From UBA4064 sp050179135 (GTDB taxonomy: Bacteria; Desulfobacterota; Desulfobacteria; Desulfobacterales; Desulfatirhabdiaceae), in contig JBFXFK010000001.1 in the NCBI GenBank assembly GCA_050179135.1, positions 1-64,000 on the forward strand: a DNA stretch of 64,000 bases, given 5' to 3'. Below the pieces are notes generated by a model, which was not told the origin of the DNA, did not search any database, and was given only the letters and a program-made list of their open reading frames with translations. Made by a program: the position numbers and the translations under genes. Of the stretch, positions 40,539-47,303 are shown piece by piece. Every line of letters begins with the position of its first letter. Within the stretch, counting starts at the first letter, position 1.

Positions 40539-42095
40539 ATGAAATCATACATCCACCTAATCATCTTCATTCTTTTCGCCATTATTTCCCCGGCCGCCAT
40601 CCATGCGGCGCCGGCAAACACGGAACTGATCGTTCATGTCAAACCCGGTCTGTCACAATCCATGGACTGGCCCCGGGATGTGCTGGATAACCGCCGAATT
40701 CCCAAAACCGACGTGTTCCGGTTACAGGTTCCATCACCCCAGGCAGACCGGATTCTGTTGCAGCTTCGACGTGACAGCCGGATCATAAATGCCGACATGG
40801 CAAAGATGGGGTCATTTCCCCCGGAATCACAACAAACCGGTTTTCAGGAGACAGCCACCTGGCAGGAGATGATCCATCTGACGGATATCCAGAAAATATC
40901 CGATGGAAGAGATATTGTTGTGGCCCTTCTGGACAGCGGCATCGATGTGGGCAGCGCCTATTTCCGTTCCATGCTCTGGACCAACCCCGGCGAGATTCCA
41001 AACGATGGCATTGACAATGATGAAAATGGCTATGTTGATGATGTGGTGGGCATGAATTTCGGGGACGATAGCAACAATATTCAGGATTATATGGGGCATG
41101 GCACCCACATGAGTTCCGCAATGCTGACGGTTGCGCCCAACATTCGGATCATGGTGGTCAAAATCAACCAGGGCGGCAACAATTCATTTTCGGAAGGCGA
41201 TCTGATGGAGGCCATTTATTATGCCCAAAACAATGGGGCCGATATCCTGAACATGAGCCTGAACGCACCCCGGACATCGGGCCTGGAAACGGCCATACAG
41301 TCTGCCTGGCAGGCCGGCTGTGTTCTCAATGCCGCAGCCGGCAACAGCGGGGAATTTGCGCCCATCGGGTTTCCGGCATCCATGACAGAAACCCATGCGG
41401 TTGGCGCCATGTACACCGAAACCGAGGCGGCAAGCTGGTTTTCCACCACCGGGCCGGAGATGGATATTATGGCCCCGGGTGTTTCCATTCCGGTTACCGG
41501 CATTGGCGGAAGCCCGGAATATACCACCGGCACATCGGTCAGCACCGCCATCATCAGCGGGGCGTGTGCGGTGATCTTGAGCATGGACAACCGGTTAACC
41601 CCGTCGGCGCTCAAGGATGTGCTGATTCGTGGCGTGACCGATCTGGGAGAACCGGGCAGGGATGACATGTACGGATACGGAATATTGAATGGCACGGCCC
41701 TGTATGACCAGGTGCTGGTCCCGGTCGGCCAGAAAACCGGAACATGGGACTATACCCTGCCGTCCCAAACCCCGATTCAACTGTACATCAACACGACCAA
41801 TCTGTGGAATGAGGAGCCGCATCTGGAATGGTTTGCCTTGACCGGAACCATGCAGGACCTGTTTCTGCCGGTGTATCTGTTTACCGGAACCGAATTGGTC
41901 ATGGTGAGCGGTTCAATGGATCTGACGGCATACACGTATCCGTATGGGCCGGAAGAAACAACGCTGGTCGCGGAACTGCGGCTGCATGATCTGGGACTGT
42001 CCGCGGGAGATGCTTTCATCTTTGCCTATGCATATTCAACTGAAACCGGAGACATCCGCTTTCCGGAAATGGTAACCATACAGGTGATCAAATGA
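40539..42095 (+). CDS. Secreted subtilisin-like serine protease (S8)
   Basis: A 518-residue exported protease. After a signal peptide (about 1-24, ending IHA) comes a short propeptide-like region, then the S8 domain with Asp132 (LLDSGID), His187 (GHGTHMS) and Ser333 (GTSVSTA). Residues about 395-518 are a separate beta domain matching the C-terminus of the Ig-like protein (LYINTTN, LEWF, LPVYL, DLGLSAGD, FAYAY). The ATG at 40539 is chosen because it begins the signal peptide. Its stop overlaps the gspC-like start (ATGA). A role in processing exported surface proteins is inference. Confidence 0.92.
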   Translation: MKSYIHLIIFILFAIISPAAIHAAPANTELIVHVKPGLSQSMDWPRDVLDNRRIPKTDVFRLQVPSPQADRILLQLRRDSRIINADMAKMGSFPPESQQTGFQETATWQEMIHLTDIQKISDGRDIVVALLDSGIDVGSAYFRSMLWTNPGEIPNDGIDNDENGYVDDVVGMNFGDDSNNIQDYMGHGTHMSSAMLTVAPNIRIMVVKINQGGNNSFSEGDLMEAIYYAQNNGADILNMSLNAPRTSGLETAIQSAWQAGCVLNAAAGNSGEFAPIGFPASMTETHAVGAMYTETEAASWFSTTGPEMDIMAPGVSIPVTGIGGSPEYTTGTSVSTAIISGACAVILSMDNRLTPSALKDVLIRGVTDLGEPGRDDMYGYGILNGTALYDQVLVPVGQKTGTWDYTLPSQTPIQLYINTTNLWNEEPHLEWFALTGTMQDLFLPVYLFTGTELVMVSGSMDLTAYTYPYGPEETTLVAELRLHDLGLSAGDAFIFAYAYSTETGDIRFPEMVTIQVIK

Positions 42096-42832
42096 AACTC
42101 GCACTGATATTTGCGCTGGCCACGGTGCTGGCTGCGGCCACGCCGGTTTTTGCCGCAGCCCCGATGGTGGAAAAACAGATTTTTGGCGCTCCGACTGCCG
42201 TCGGCAAGCCGGTTGATCCGCCTAAAAGCGGCGCTGCCGACAAAAAGGAAATGGCCGATCAGAAAATCAAAAATGAAATCCTGTTTACAGGTGTGATCAT
42301 TACACCGAAAAGAAAGATTGCCTTGATAAAAGAAAAAAAAGAAACCGAAAAAGCCCTGGTCAGAAAAGAAGGCGATACCATTCATGGCATGGTGTTGAAA
42401 AGCATTGCATCCAATCATGTCATCATCACCGACCCCGATGGCAAGGACATCCGCTACAATTTGTTCCAGAGTGACCGCAAACGGCCGGATGCCCCGGCCA
42501 TGCCGCCGCCTGAAGCAAAACCGGCGCCTGGACAGGAAGCCGGCCCTCCTGGGGCGACACCGACAGGCAAACCGCAGGCCGGCGCTGCAGCATCCAAAAC
42601 CATGCCGACTAACGGGCAACCGCTGCCTGGACCCGTTACAACATCGGGTGGTCCTCCAGGGCAGGAAACGAATCTACCGAATACCCCGGGACAAACACCC
42701 CAGGCGCCCAAAGCCAATCCGTTTGGAGAAATATTCAAAAAATTCAAGGATGATCGTGTCAAGGGGGTCGTGCCCAATTCCAACTTCCGAAATCCGTTTC
42801 AGGATGCCATGAACAAGGCCATCGGTCAGTGA
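42092..42832 (+). CDS. GspC/PilP-like periplasmic protein
   Basis: A 246-residue protein with an N-terminal signal or anchor (about 1-21), a small beta domain (about 63-128, LFTGVIITPKRKIALI, REGD-like KEGDTIHG, ITDPDGKDIRYNL) resembling the homology region of GspC and PilP, and a long Pro/Gly-rich tail. In a T2SS, GspC bridges the inner platform to GspD, and no other gspC candidate is in the locus. Translational coupling to the protease gene links the protease to the system. The assignment is by domain shape and context. Confidence 0.6.
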   Translation: MKLALIFALATVLAAATPVFAAAPMVEKQIFGAPTAVGKPVDPPKSGAADKKEMADQKIKNEILFTGVIITPKRKIALIKEKKETEKALVRKEGDTIHGMVLKSIASNHVIITDPDGKDIRYNLFQSDRKRPDAPAMPPPEAKPAPGQEAGPPGATPTGKPQAGAAASKTMPTNGQPLPGPVTTSGGPPGQETNLPNTPGQTPQAPKANPFGEIFKKFKDDRVKGVVPNSNFRNPFQDAMNKAIGQ

Positions 42833-42885
42833 TCTGTCTTTATCATGTTTTCAGAGGGCTTTAATAAAACACCGGAGGATTCGAC

Positions 42886-43413
42886 ATGGAAATGATTGAT
42901 AATGTTCTATCGGCCATCAAGGAAATGATGCTTCCGGAGCTCGACAAAATCCGGGAGGAGAACCGGGAAATCAAGACCACCCTCATCATGATGAACAAAC
43001 GTCTGGATGATATCAATCTTCATCTGATCGATCATAGCAGACGAATTGACGAAACGAACAAGCGGATCGATTCTTTACGTGAGGAATTGGGCAACCGCAT
43101 CGATGAAACCAACAAGCGNNNNNNNNNNNNNNNNNNNNNNNNNNNNNNNNNNNNNNNNNNNNNNNNNNNNNNNNNNNNNNNNNNNNNNNNNNNNNNNNNN
43201 NNNNNNNNNNNNNNNNNNAACCGTATGTATGAAACCAACAATCGCACGGATTCCATTCGTGACGAGTTGATCAGACGCATGGATGCCTTTGCCCAGCGGC
43301 TCGATCGTCTGTATGAGGTGATTGTGCGCCGCGATGAGCATCTGGTGGCGGAAGAACGGATTTCGGCTTTGGAAAGGGACATGGCAGAGATCAAATATCG
43401 ACTGGCCGCGTGA
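42886..43413 (+). CDS. Small coiled-coil protein, interrupted by an N gap
   Basis: The readable parts are alpha-helical with tandem heptad units (RIDETNKRIDSLREEL). It starts at ATG 42886 after CCGGAGG and ends ERDMAEIKYRLAA. The 100-N gap (43119-43218) lies inside the repeats, so the true length is unknown. Frame agreement on both sides is compatible with one gene. The function is unknown; it resembles the coiled-coil part of the 26221 and 39187 proteins without a nuclease-like domain. Confidence 0.6.
   Translation: MEMIDNVLSAIKEMMLPELDKIREENREIKTTLIMMNKRLDDINLHLIDHSRRIDETNKRIDSLREELGNRIDETNKXXXXXXXXXXXXXXXXXXXXXXXXXXXXXXXXXXNRMYETNNRTDSIRDELIRRMDAFAQRLDRLYEVIVRRDEHLVAEERISALERDMAEIKYRLAA
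43119..43218. other. 100-N assembly gap in coiled-coil repeats
   Basis: The flanks on both sides encode the same (R/N)-x-x-E-T-N-(K/N)-R heptads, so the gap was probably caused by the repeat. Confidence 0.95.
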
Positions 43414-43601
43414 CAAATAGCGCTTTTAAGATAATGATTTTGGGAAGGGTTTTTCGATGCTCATGCCGAATCAAATCGAAAAAATCAGAAGCCATGCTTT
43501 CCACCAAAAACCCACCACACAGCGTCCCCCAGGACAGGATTGCAGGAAAGAATAAATTGACGCCATCATCCACCTGGTTATACAATTCAGAAAAATGCCA
43601 T

Positions 43602-44094
43602 ATGGAGAAAACGAAAATGGAAACCAGACTGGATCGAATTGAAAAAGGAATTGAGGCATTGTTCCTTGGGATTTCCGAATTAAAATAGGCTCAGAAAAAA
43701 ACGGACGAGCAACTCAACCGAACGGATGCCCAACTGAGAAAGACCGTCGAAAAGCTGGAAAAAATAGGCGACAATCTGGGTGATTTGGGTATTGTGCAGG
43801 GTGAAATAGCGGAGGAATTGTTTTACCGGTATGTGAAAGGCCTTTTAAAGCCACTGGATCTGCGCTTTGATCGAATGCCGGAATGTTAAAAGTGACGGGT
43901 GACGGGTTGCGGACGGCTGCACCCGTCACCTGTCACACAAAACCAAAATGCTGGCACGAATCGGTGCGCTGGTGGTGAAGGACGATGTCGGCAGATATGC
44001 GGAAAAAGCGGGGTTGTTTGTTTTGACGCAGACGAGTGACGGTGGGGCCGCGCTGTTGAATCGGAAAGGATTCAGGCCGAAAGAATTTTCATGA
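43602..44094 (+). pseudogene. DUF3782-type relic with internal stop and repeat insertion
   Basis: The frame opens with MEKTKMETRLDRIEKG, hits TAG at 43686, and continues in the same frame with coiled-coil sequence (AQKKTDEQLNRTDAQL) and GEIAEELFYRYVKG to 43889. A GTGACGG heptamer block (43893-43940) replaces the nuclease-like centre. From 43948 the typical C-terminus resumes (IGALVVKDDVGRYAEKAGLF, RPKEFS). It is therefore a decayed gene of the same kind as 39187. Confidence 0.75.
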
Positions 44095-44146
44095 ATAACT
44101 TTCTAATCTTACAAAACTACCAGGCTTCCACAGGACATGTGCTGAA

Positions 44147-44395
44147 ATGATAAGAATTCATCCCCATGCAATTCAGCGAATGGAGGAGCGCTGTGCAACC
44201 ACAGATGAGGTATATGCAACAGTGGAACATGGGGAAGTATTTCCAGCCAAATTTGGTCGATCCGGTTTTCGACGTAATTTTTTGTTTGACAATGATTTCG
44301 GCGGAAAACATTATCATAACAAGCAGGTAGAAGTTTTTGCAGTTCAGGAAGAATCCGACTGGGTCGTAATCACTGTCATTACACGGTTTTTTTGA
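44147..44395 (+). CDS. DUF4258 protein
   Basis: An 82-residue protein starting MIRIHPHAIQRMEERCAT with a C-terminal WVVITVITRFF, the DUF4258 pattern (HAxxRMxER near the start). These small proteins are typically paired with DUF2283 or HTH partners and are suspected toxin-antitoxin-like modules. The next gene is indeed DUF2283. The biochemical role is unknown. Confidence 0.85.
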   Translation: MIRIHPHAIQRMEERCATTDEVYATVEHGEVFPAKFGRSGFRRNFLFDNDFGGKHYHNKQVEVFAVQEESDWVVITVITRFF

Positions 44396-44413
44396 AAAGA
44401 GGGGAAAGAAAAA

Positions 44414-44653
44414 ATGAAATTCAGCTATGATCCCCAATACAATATTGCCTATATTCGACTAAGACCAAAATCTTCTGAAGTCGTATCTATCAAAATCAGC
44501 GATGAATTAATCGTAGATTTGTCACCAGATGGAACTGTCTATGGCATTGAGCTGCTGAATGCAAACGAACAATTAATGCAAGGTGATAACGGTAGGTTCC
44601 TGTTTTATAATGAACACAGCGGTCAGGAAGTCGATGTTTCAATTACCGTTTGA
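44414..44653 (+). CDS. DUF2283 protein
   Basis: A 79-residue beta-rich protein with MKFSYDPQYNIAYIRL and GTVYGIELLNA, the DUF2283 signature. AGGGG precedes the ATG and the DUF4258 gene ends 18 bp upstream. It is probably the partner of that gene; antitoxin status is presumed from other loci, not shown here. Confidence 0.85.
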   Translation: MKFSYDPQYNIAYIRLRPKSSEVVSIKISDELIVDLSPDGTVYGIELLNANEQLMQGDNGRFLFYNEHSGQEVDVSITV

Positions 44654-44711
44654 TAGGATAGGCTTCAGGAAGCAAAAGCGTTGCATTTAATACCCATCAT
44701 CACACTGACCT

Positions 44712-44762
44712 ATGCCCCGTCAACCCCGATTGGATGCACCCGGAATTTTGCAGCATGTCATG
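44712..44762 (+). pseudogene. N-terminal fragment of a REP-associated tyrosine transposase
   Basis: Seventeen codons reading MPRQPRLDAPGILQHVM, the characteristic start of Y1-family REP-associated transposases. The sequence then switches directly into an unrelated relic. Only the N-terminus survives, but it documents that such a transposase once lay among the REP palindromes. Confidence 0.7.
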
Positions 44763-45024
44763 GGTCTTGCGCAGCAAAACCGCTATCCATGTAAATATCC
44801 AAATTATGCGAGCCTTCACAAAGATGCGGCAAATGATATTCGACAATGCCGAACTTCGCAAAGAAATCGATGAACTTAGAGATGATACGGATGGAAAGTT
44901 TCGAATTGTTTTTGAAACGCTCGATCAGTTATTGATTATCGAAAACAAGCCGAAAAAGAAGATTGGGTTTATGGCAAAGGAGAAGCAGGCGGAATTCGTT
45001 AATCGCGGTAATCTGACTTATTAA
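44763..45024 (+). pseudogene. C-terminal relic of an ORF6N-domain protein
   Basis: About 87 codons reading VLRSKTAIHVNIQIMRAFTKMRQM and KIGFMAKEKQ, matching the end of ORF6N/KilA-N-type DNA-binding proteins. The DNA-binding N-terminus is absent, replaced by the transposase fragment. An in-frame ATG at 44734 makes it look like a 96-residue gene, but the first codons belong to the fusion junction. Confidence 0.65.
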
Positions 45025-45048
45025 TATCCAATATGATATTAATGTGTT

Positions 45049-45076
45049 ACTGATTAAGTTTACCAATTTGCCAACG
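45049..45076. repeat. 28-bp direct repeat, left copy
   Basis: ACTGATTAAGTTTACCA-NN-TTGCCAACG, matching 46164-46191 at all but two positions. The pair brackets the intron remnant and hicBA. Confidence 0.75.
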
Positions 45077-45362
45077 TTATGTTGTGAGTTTATCGTAAGT
45101 GCCTGAAATTATAAATTGAAATTGCTATTTTTTGGACAAGCATAATTTCCTTTAAAATCAGTTGGTTGCTAATTCATGCCAAAATGACACAACATAATAT
45201 ATTTTTTTCAACAGGCTATGGTTTGAGTGGATTGGACCTCTCCAAATACGTCGGCTAATGCTCCAGAAACGCTACAGAACGATCAATATTAGCGGCAATC
45301 CATCTGATTAAAGAATTAGAGGAATCAGATGTAATATTGATTATTAACTGACAACATAACGT

Positions 45363-45396
45363 CCCCCACCCCATTATCTACATGGCGGGGGTTTTA
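45363..45396 (+). terminator. GC-rich hairpin with T tract
   Basis: CCCCCACC and GGCGGGGG arms around a 12-nt loop, followed by TTTTAT. It is terminator-like, but no gene lies directly upstream. Confidence 0.45.
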
Positions 45397-45512
45397 TGAA
45401 CTTCTGAAATACTTCCGGATAGAGAAACCACGGATAACGGAAAAGAAATTGCCGATGCAACTGAAAATGGCCTTTTTTTGAGTGTAGAAGCACCCAAGCG
45501 AATAATCCTGGG

Positions 45513-45586
45513 GAACCCGGTGCGGTAATTCTGCACGCCGGGATCTGTGAGGGGGCAGTCGGGTAACTGGCTGTCCTACCTCGATC
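45513..45586 (+). other. Group II intron 3' remnant (domains V and VI)
   Basis: GAACCCGGTGCGG-TAAT-TCTGCACGCCGGGATC folds as a 33-nt hairpin like group II intron domain V. The next 41 nt (TGTGAGGGGGCAGTC...CTACCTCGATC) fold as a domain VI-like stem with an unpaired A near the 3' side. No reverse transcriptase or other intron domains lie upstream, so this is a decayed remnant. Confidence 0.65.
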
Positions 45587-45692
45587 CCCCACGTTCCCCA
45601 AGACTACATAATTGTTTATTCGATTAAATTATGGCAGAGTCTATTCCTGATTCCATTAGATTGGATAGCAGCGTAACAGCCGGAGAGATATT

Positions 45693-45896
45693 ATGTTAAT
45701 AAAGGTTTTGATGACACAAGGCGAAGATGGATATTTTGTGGCTAGTTGTCCATCATTGAAAAGTTGTTGGTCACAGGGAAAAACAAAAACAGAAGCCCTG
45801 AAAAACATTCGTGAGGCGATTGAGTTGTTTTTGGAAATAGATCCGATAGAGTTTTCCTCAAGCCAATATCAAGAGATGATCGAATTGACAGTATGA
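45693..45896 (+). CDS. hicB: HicB-like antitoxin
   Basis: A 67-residue protein with GEDGYFVASCPSLKSCWSQG and the TEALKNIREAIELFL helix, the partial RNase H fold of HicB antitoxins. CGGAG lies upstream of the ATG. It overlaps hicA by four bases (ATGA). It lacks an obvious DNA-binding tail, so autoregulation may differ from long HicB forms. Confidence 0.92.
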   Translation: MLIKVLMTQGEDGYFVASCPSLKSCWSQGKTKTEALKNIREAIELFLEIDPIEFSSSQYQEMIELTV

Positions 45897-46111
45897 AATT
45901 ACCACTGTTGTCTGGAAAAGAAGTTTATGCAGCTCTTGAACGGCTTGGATTTACAGAAATTCATCGAAAAGGCAGCCATGTTAAAATGCTCCATTCTGAT
46001 GGCAGAAAAATTGTATTTCCATATCACACTGAAATCGATCGATTTACGCTGAAAGGAGCATTACGAGATGCTGATATCGATCCCAATGAATTTCTCGAAT
46101 ATTTAGCATAA
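45893..46111 (+). CDS. hicA: HicA-like mRNA interferase toxin
   Basis: A 72-residue double-stranded RNA-binding-fold toxin with GFTEIHRKGSHVKM, the histidine of which is the catalytic residue in HicA, and PYHTEIDRFTLKGALRDADI. Antitoxin-first order with ATGA overlap is usual for HicBA of this type. It should cleave mRNA when freed from HicB. Confidence 0.93.
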   Translation: MKLPLLSGKEVYAALERLGFTEIHRKGSHVKMLHSDGRKIVFPYHTEIDRFTLKGALRDADIDPNEFLEYLA

Positions 46112-46163
46112 ATTATCAATTGATTAAAATAATTAGGTAGCCAAATCACCAGCGCCCCCCATC

Positions 46164-46191
46164 ACTGATTAAGTTTACCAGGTTGCCAACG
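46164..46191. repeat. 28-bp direct repeat, right copy
   Basis: Second copy of ACTGATTAAGTTTACCA-NN-TTGCCAACG, 1115 bp after the left copy and 53 bp after hicA. Confidence 0.75.
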
Positions 46192-46210
46192 GAACAGTCA
46201 GAGGAAACAG

Positions 46211-46262
46211 GGGCAAGGTGACAAGTGACGTGAACAGCCGTCCGCAACCCGTTACCAGTAAC
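46211..46262. repeat. GTGACAA/GTAACCC heptamer array with GC-rich centre
   Basis: GTGACAAGTGACG, then ACAGCCGTCCGCAACCCG, then TTACCAGTAACCCG. It is the inverse arrangement of the block at 43893-43940, immediately before the next gene. Confidence 0.7.
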
Positions 46263-46277
46263 CCGTTTGATATCCCC

Positions 46278-47273
46278 ATGTCCATAAAAGAAATTTTCAG
46301 CCGGTTTGTTATACGCCGGCATCGTAACCCCGATTGTGGTCCGGCCAAACAGAAAAACACTGCTGATACACCAGTTTCATTATCCGTCAATGATTTTTTA
46401 CCGGCATGTGATGTCCGGACCGATATCGTTATCTGTGTTCATGATGCCCTGGATGATCTCAAACGCTGCCTGGATTCTGTAATTCGAAATACTCCCGAAT
46501 CCTGCAAACTGATTCTGGTCAATGACGGCTCGGAACCGGAAACGACCCGTTTTTTGAAACAGTTTACAGAAATGGATTCAACCCGGTGTATTCTGTTGAG
46601 CAACAAAACGGCCCGGGGATATACAAAGGCGGCCAATCAGGGCCTGATGGCATCATCTGCCGAAAAGGTCATACTGCTGAACAGCGATACGATTGTCACC
46701 CCTCAATGGGTCGAACGAATGACAGAATGCAACGCGAGCAGCCCCGCAATTGGCATCGTGGGGCCACTTTCCAATGCCGCCAGTTGGCAATCGGTTCCAA
46801 AACGGTTCGATCCGGCCGGCGACTGGGCAGTCAATACGCTTCCGGACGGATATCCGCTTGATAAAATGTCTGAATTGATTTATCAGGTATCATCGAAACG
46901 GTTTCCGCGTGTCGCCTTTGTCAACGGATTCTGTTTTCTTGTCACTCGCAATCTGATCCAGTCGATTGGATTGCTGGATGAGCAGGCATTTCCGGACGGG
47001 TATGGGGAAGAAAATGATTACTGCCTGCGGGCAGCAAAAGCCGGATTTGAATTGGCTATCGCGGATCATGTGTATGTGTATCATGCCAAATCCAGAAGCT
47101 ATTCCCATGAACGCCGACTGAAACTCGCCCGTCAGGGATCAAAAGCACTGGCAAAAAAACATGGCGCCCGGATCATCCGGAAGGGAATAGACGGCCTGAA
47201 AAAACACCCGGATCTGGCGGAGCTCAGACAAAAAATCCGCAATCATCTGAATGAGGTCATGGCCGGGAAATGA
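46278..47273 (+). CDS. Glycosyltransferase family 2
   Basis: A 331-residue GT-A enzyme: nucleotide-binding start TDIVICVHDALDDL, LVNDGSEPETT, LLNSDTIVTPQW (DXD-like) and FPDGYGEENDYCLRA. It lies beside polysaccharide genes and should add a sugar to a surface glycan. The whole protein from about residue 50 is a close paralogue of the second domain of the 1259-residue enzyme at 58338 (shared GPLSNAASWQSVP and YQVSSKRFPRVAFVNGFCFL). The frame is open from a GTG at 46218 inside a heptamer array; ATG 46278 is preferred. Confidence 0.88.
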   Translation: MSIKEIFSRFVIRRHRNPDCGPAKQKNTADTPVSLSVNDFLPACDVRTDIVICVHDALDDLKRCLDSVIRNTPESCKLILVNDGSEPETTRFLKQFTEMDSTRCILLSNKTARGYTKAANQGLMASSAEKVILLNSDTIVTPQWVERMTECNASSPAIGIVGPLSNAASWQSVPKRFDPAGDWAVNTLPDGYPLDKMSELIYQVSSKRFPRVAFVNGFCFLVTRNLIQSIGLLDEQAFPDGYGEENDYCLRAAKAGFELAIADHVYVYHAKSRSYSHERRLKLARQGSKALAKKHGARIIRKGIDGLKKHPDLAELRQKIRNHLNEVMAGK

Positions 47274-47303
47274 TATTTTCACCATAATCAATCAGGATTG
47301 ACA

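Larger units (their letters stand above)
45025..45692. other. Gene-free stretch with repeat, hairpin and intron remnant
   Basis: It holds one copy of a 28-bp direct repeat (45049-45076), a GC-rich hairpin with T tail (45363-45396), and a group II intron 3' end (45513-45586). No reading frame is convincing; the part between 45077 and 45360 is AT-rich and featureless to me. Confidence 0.6.
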
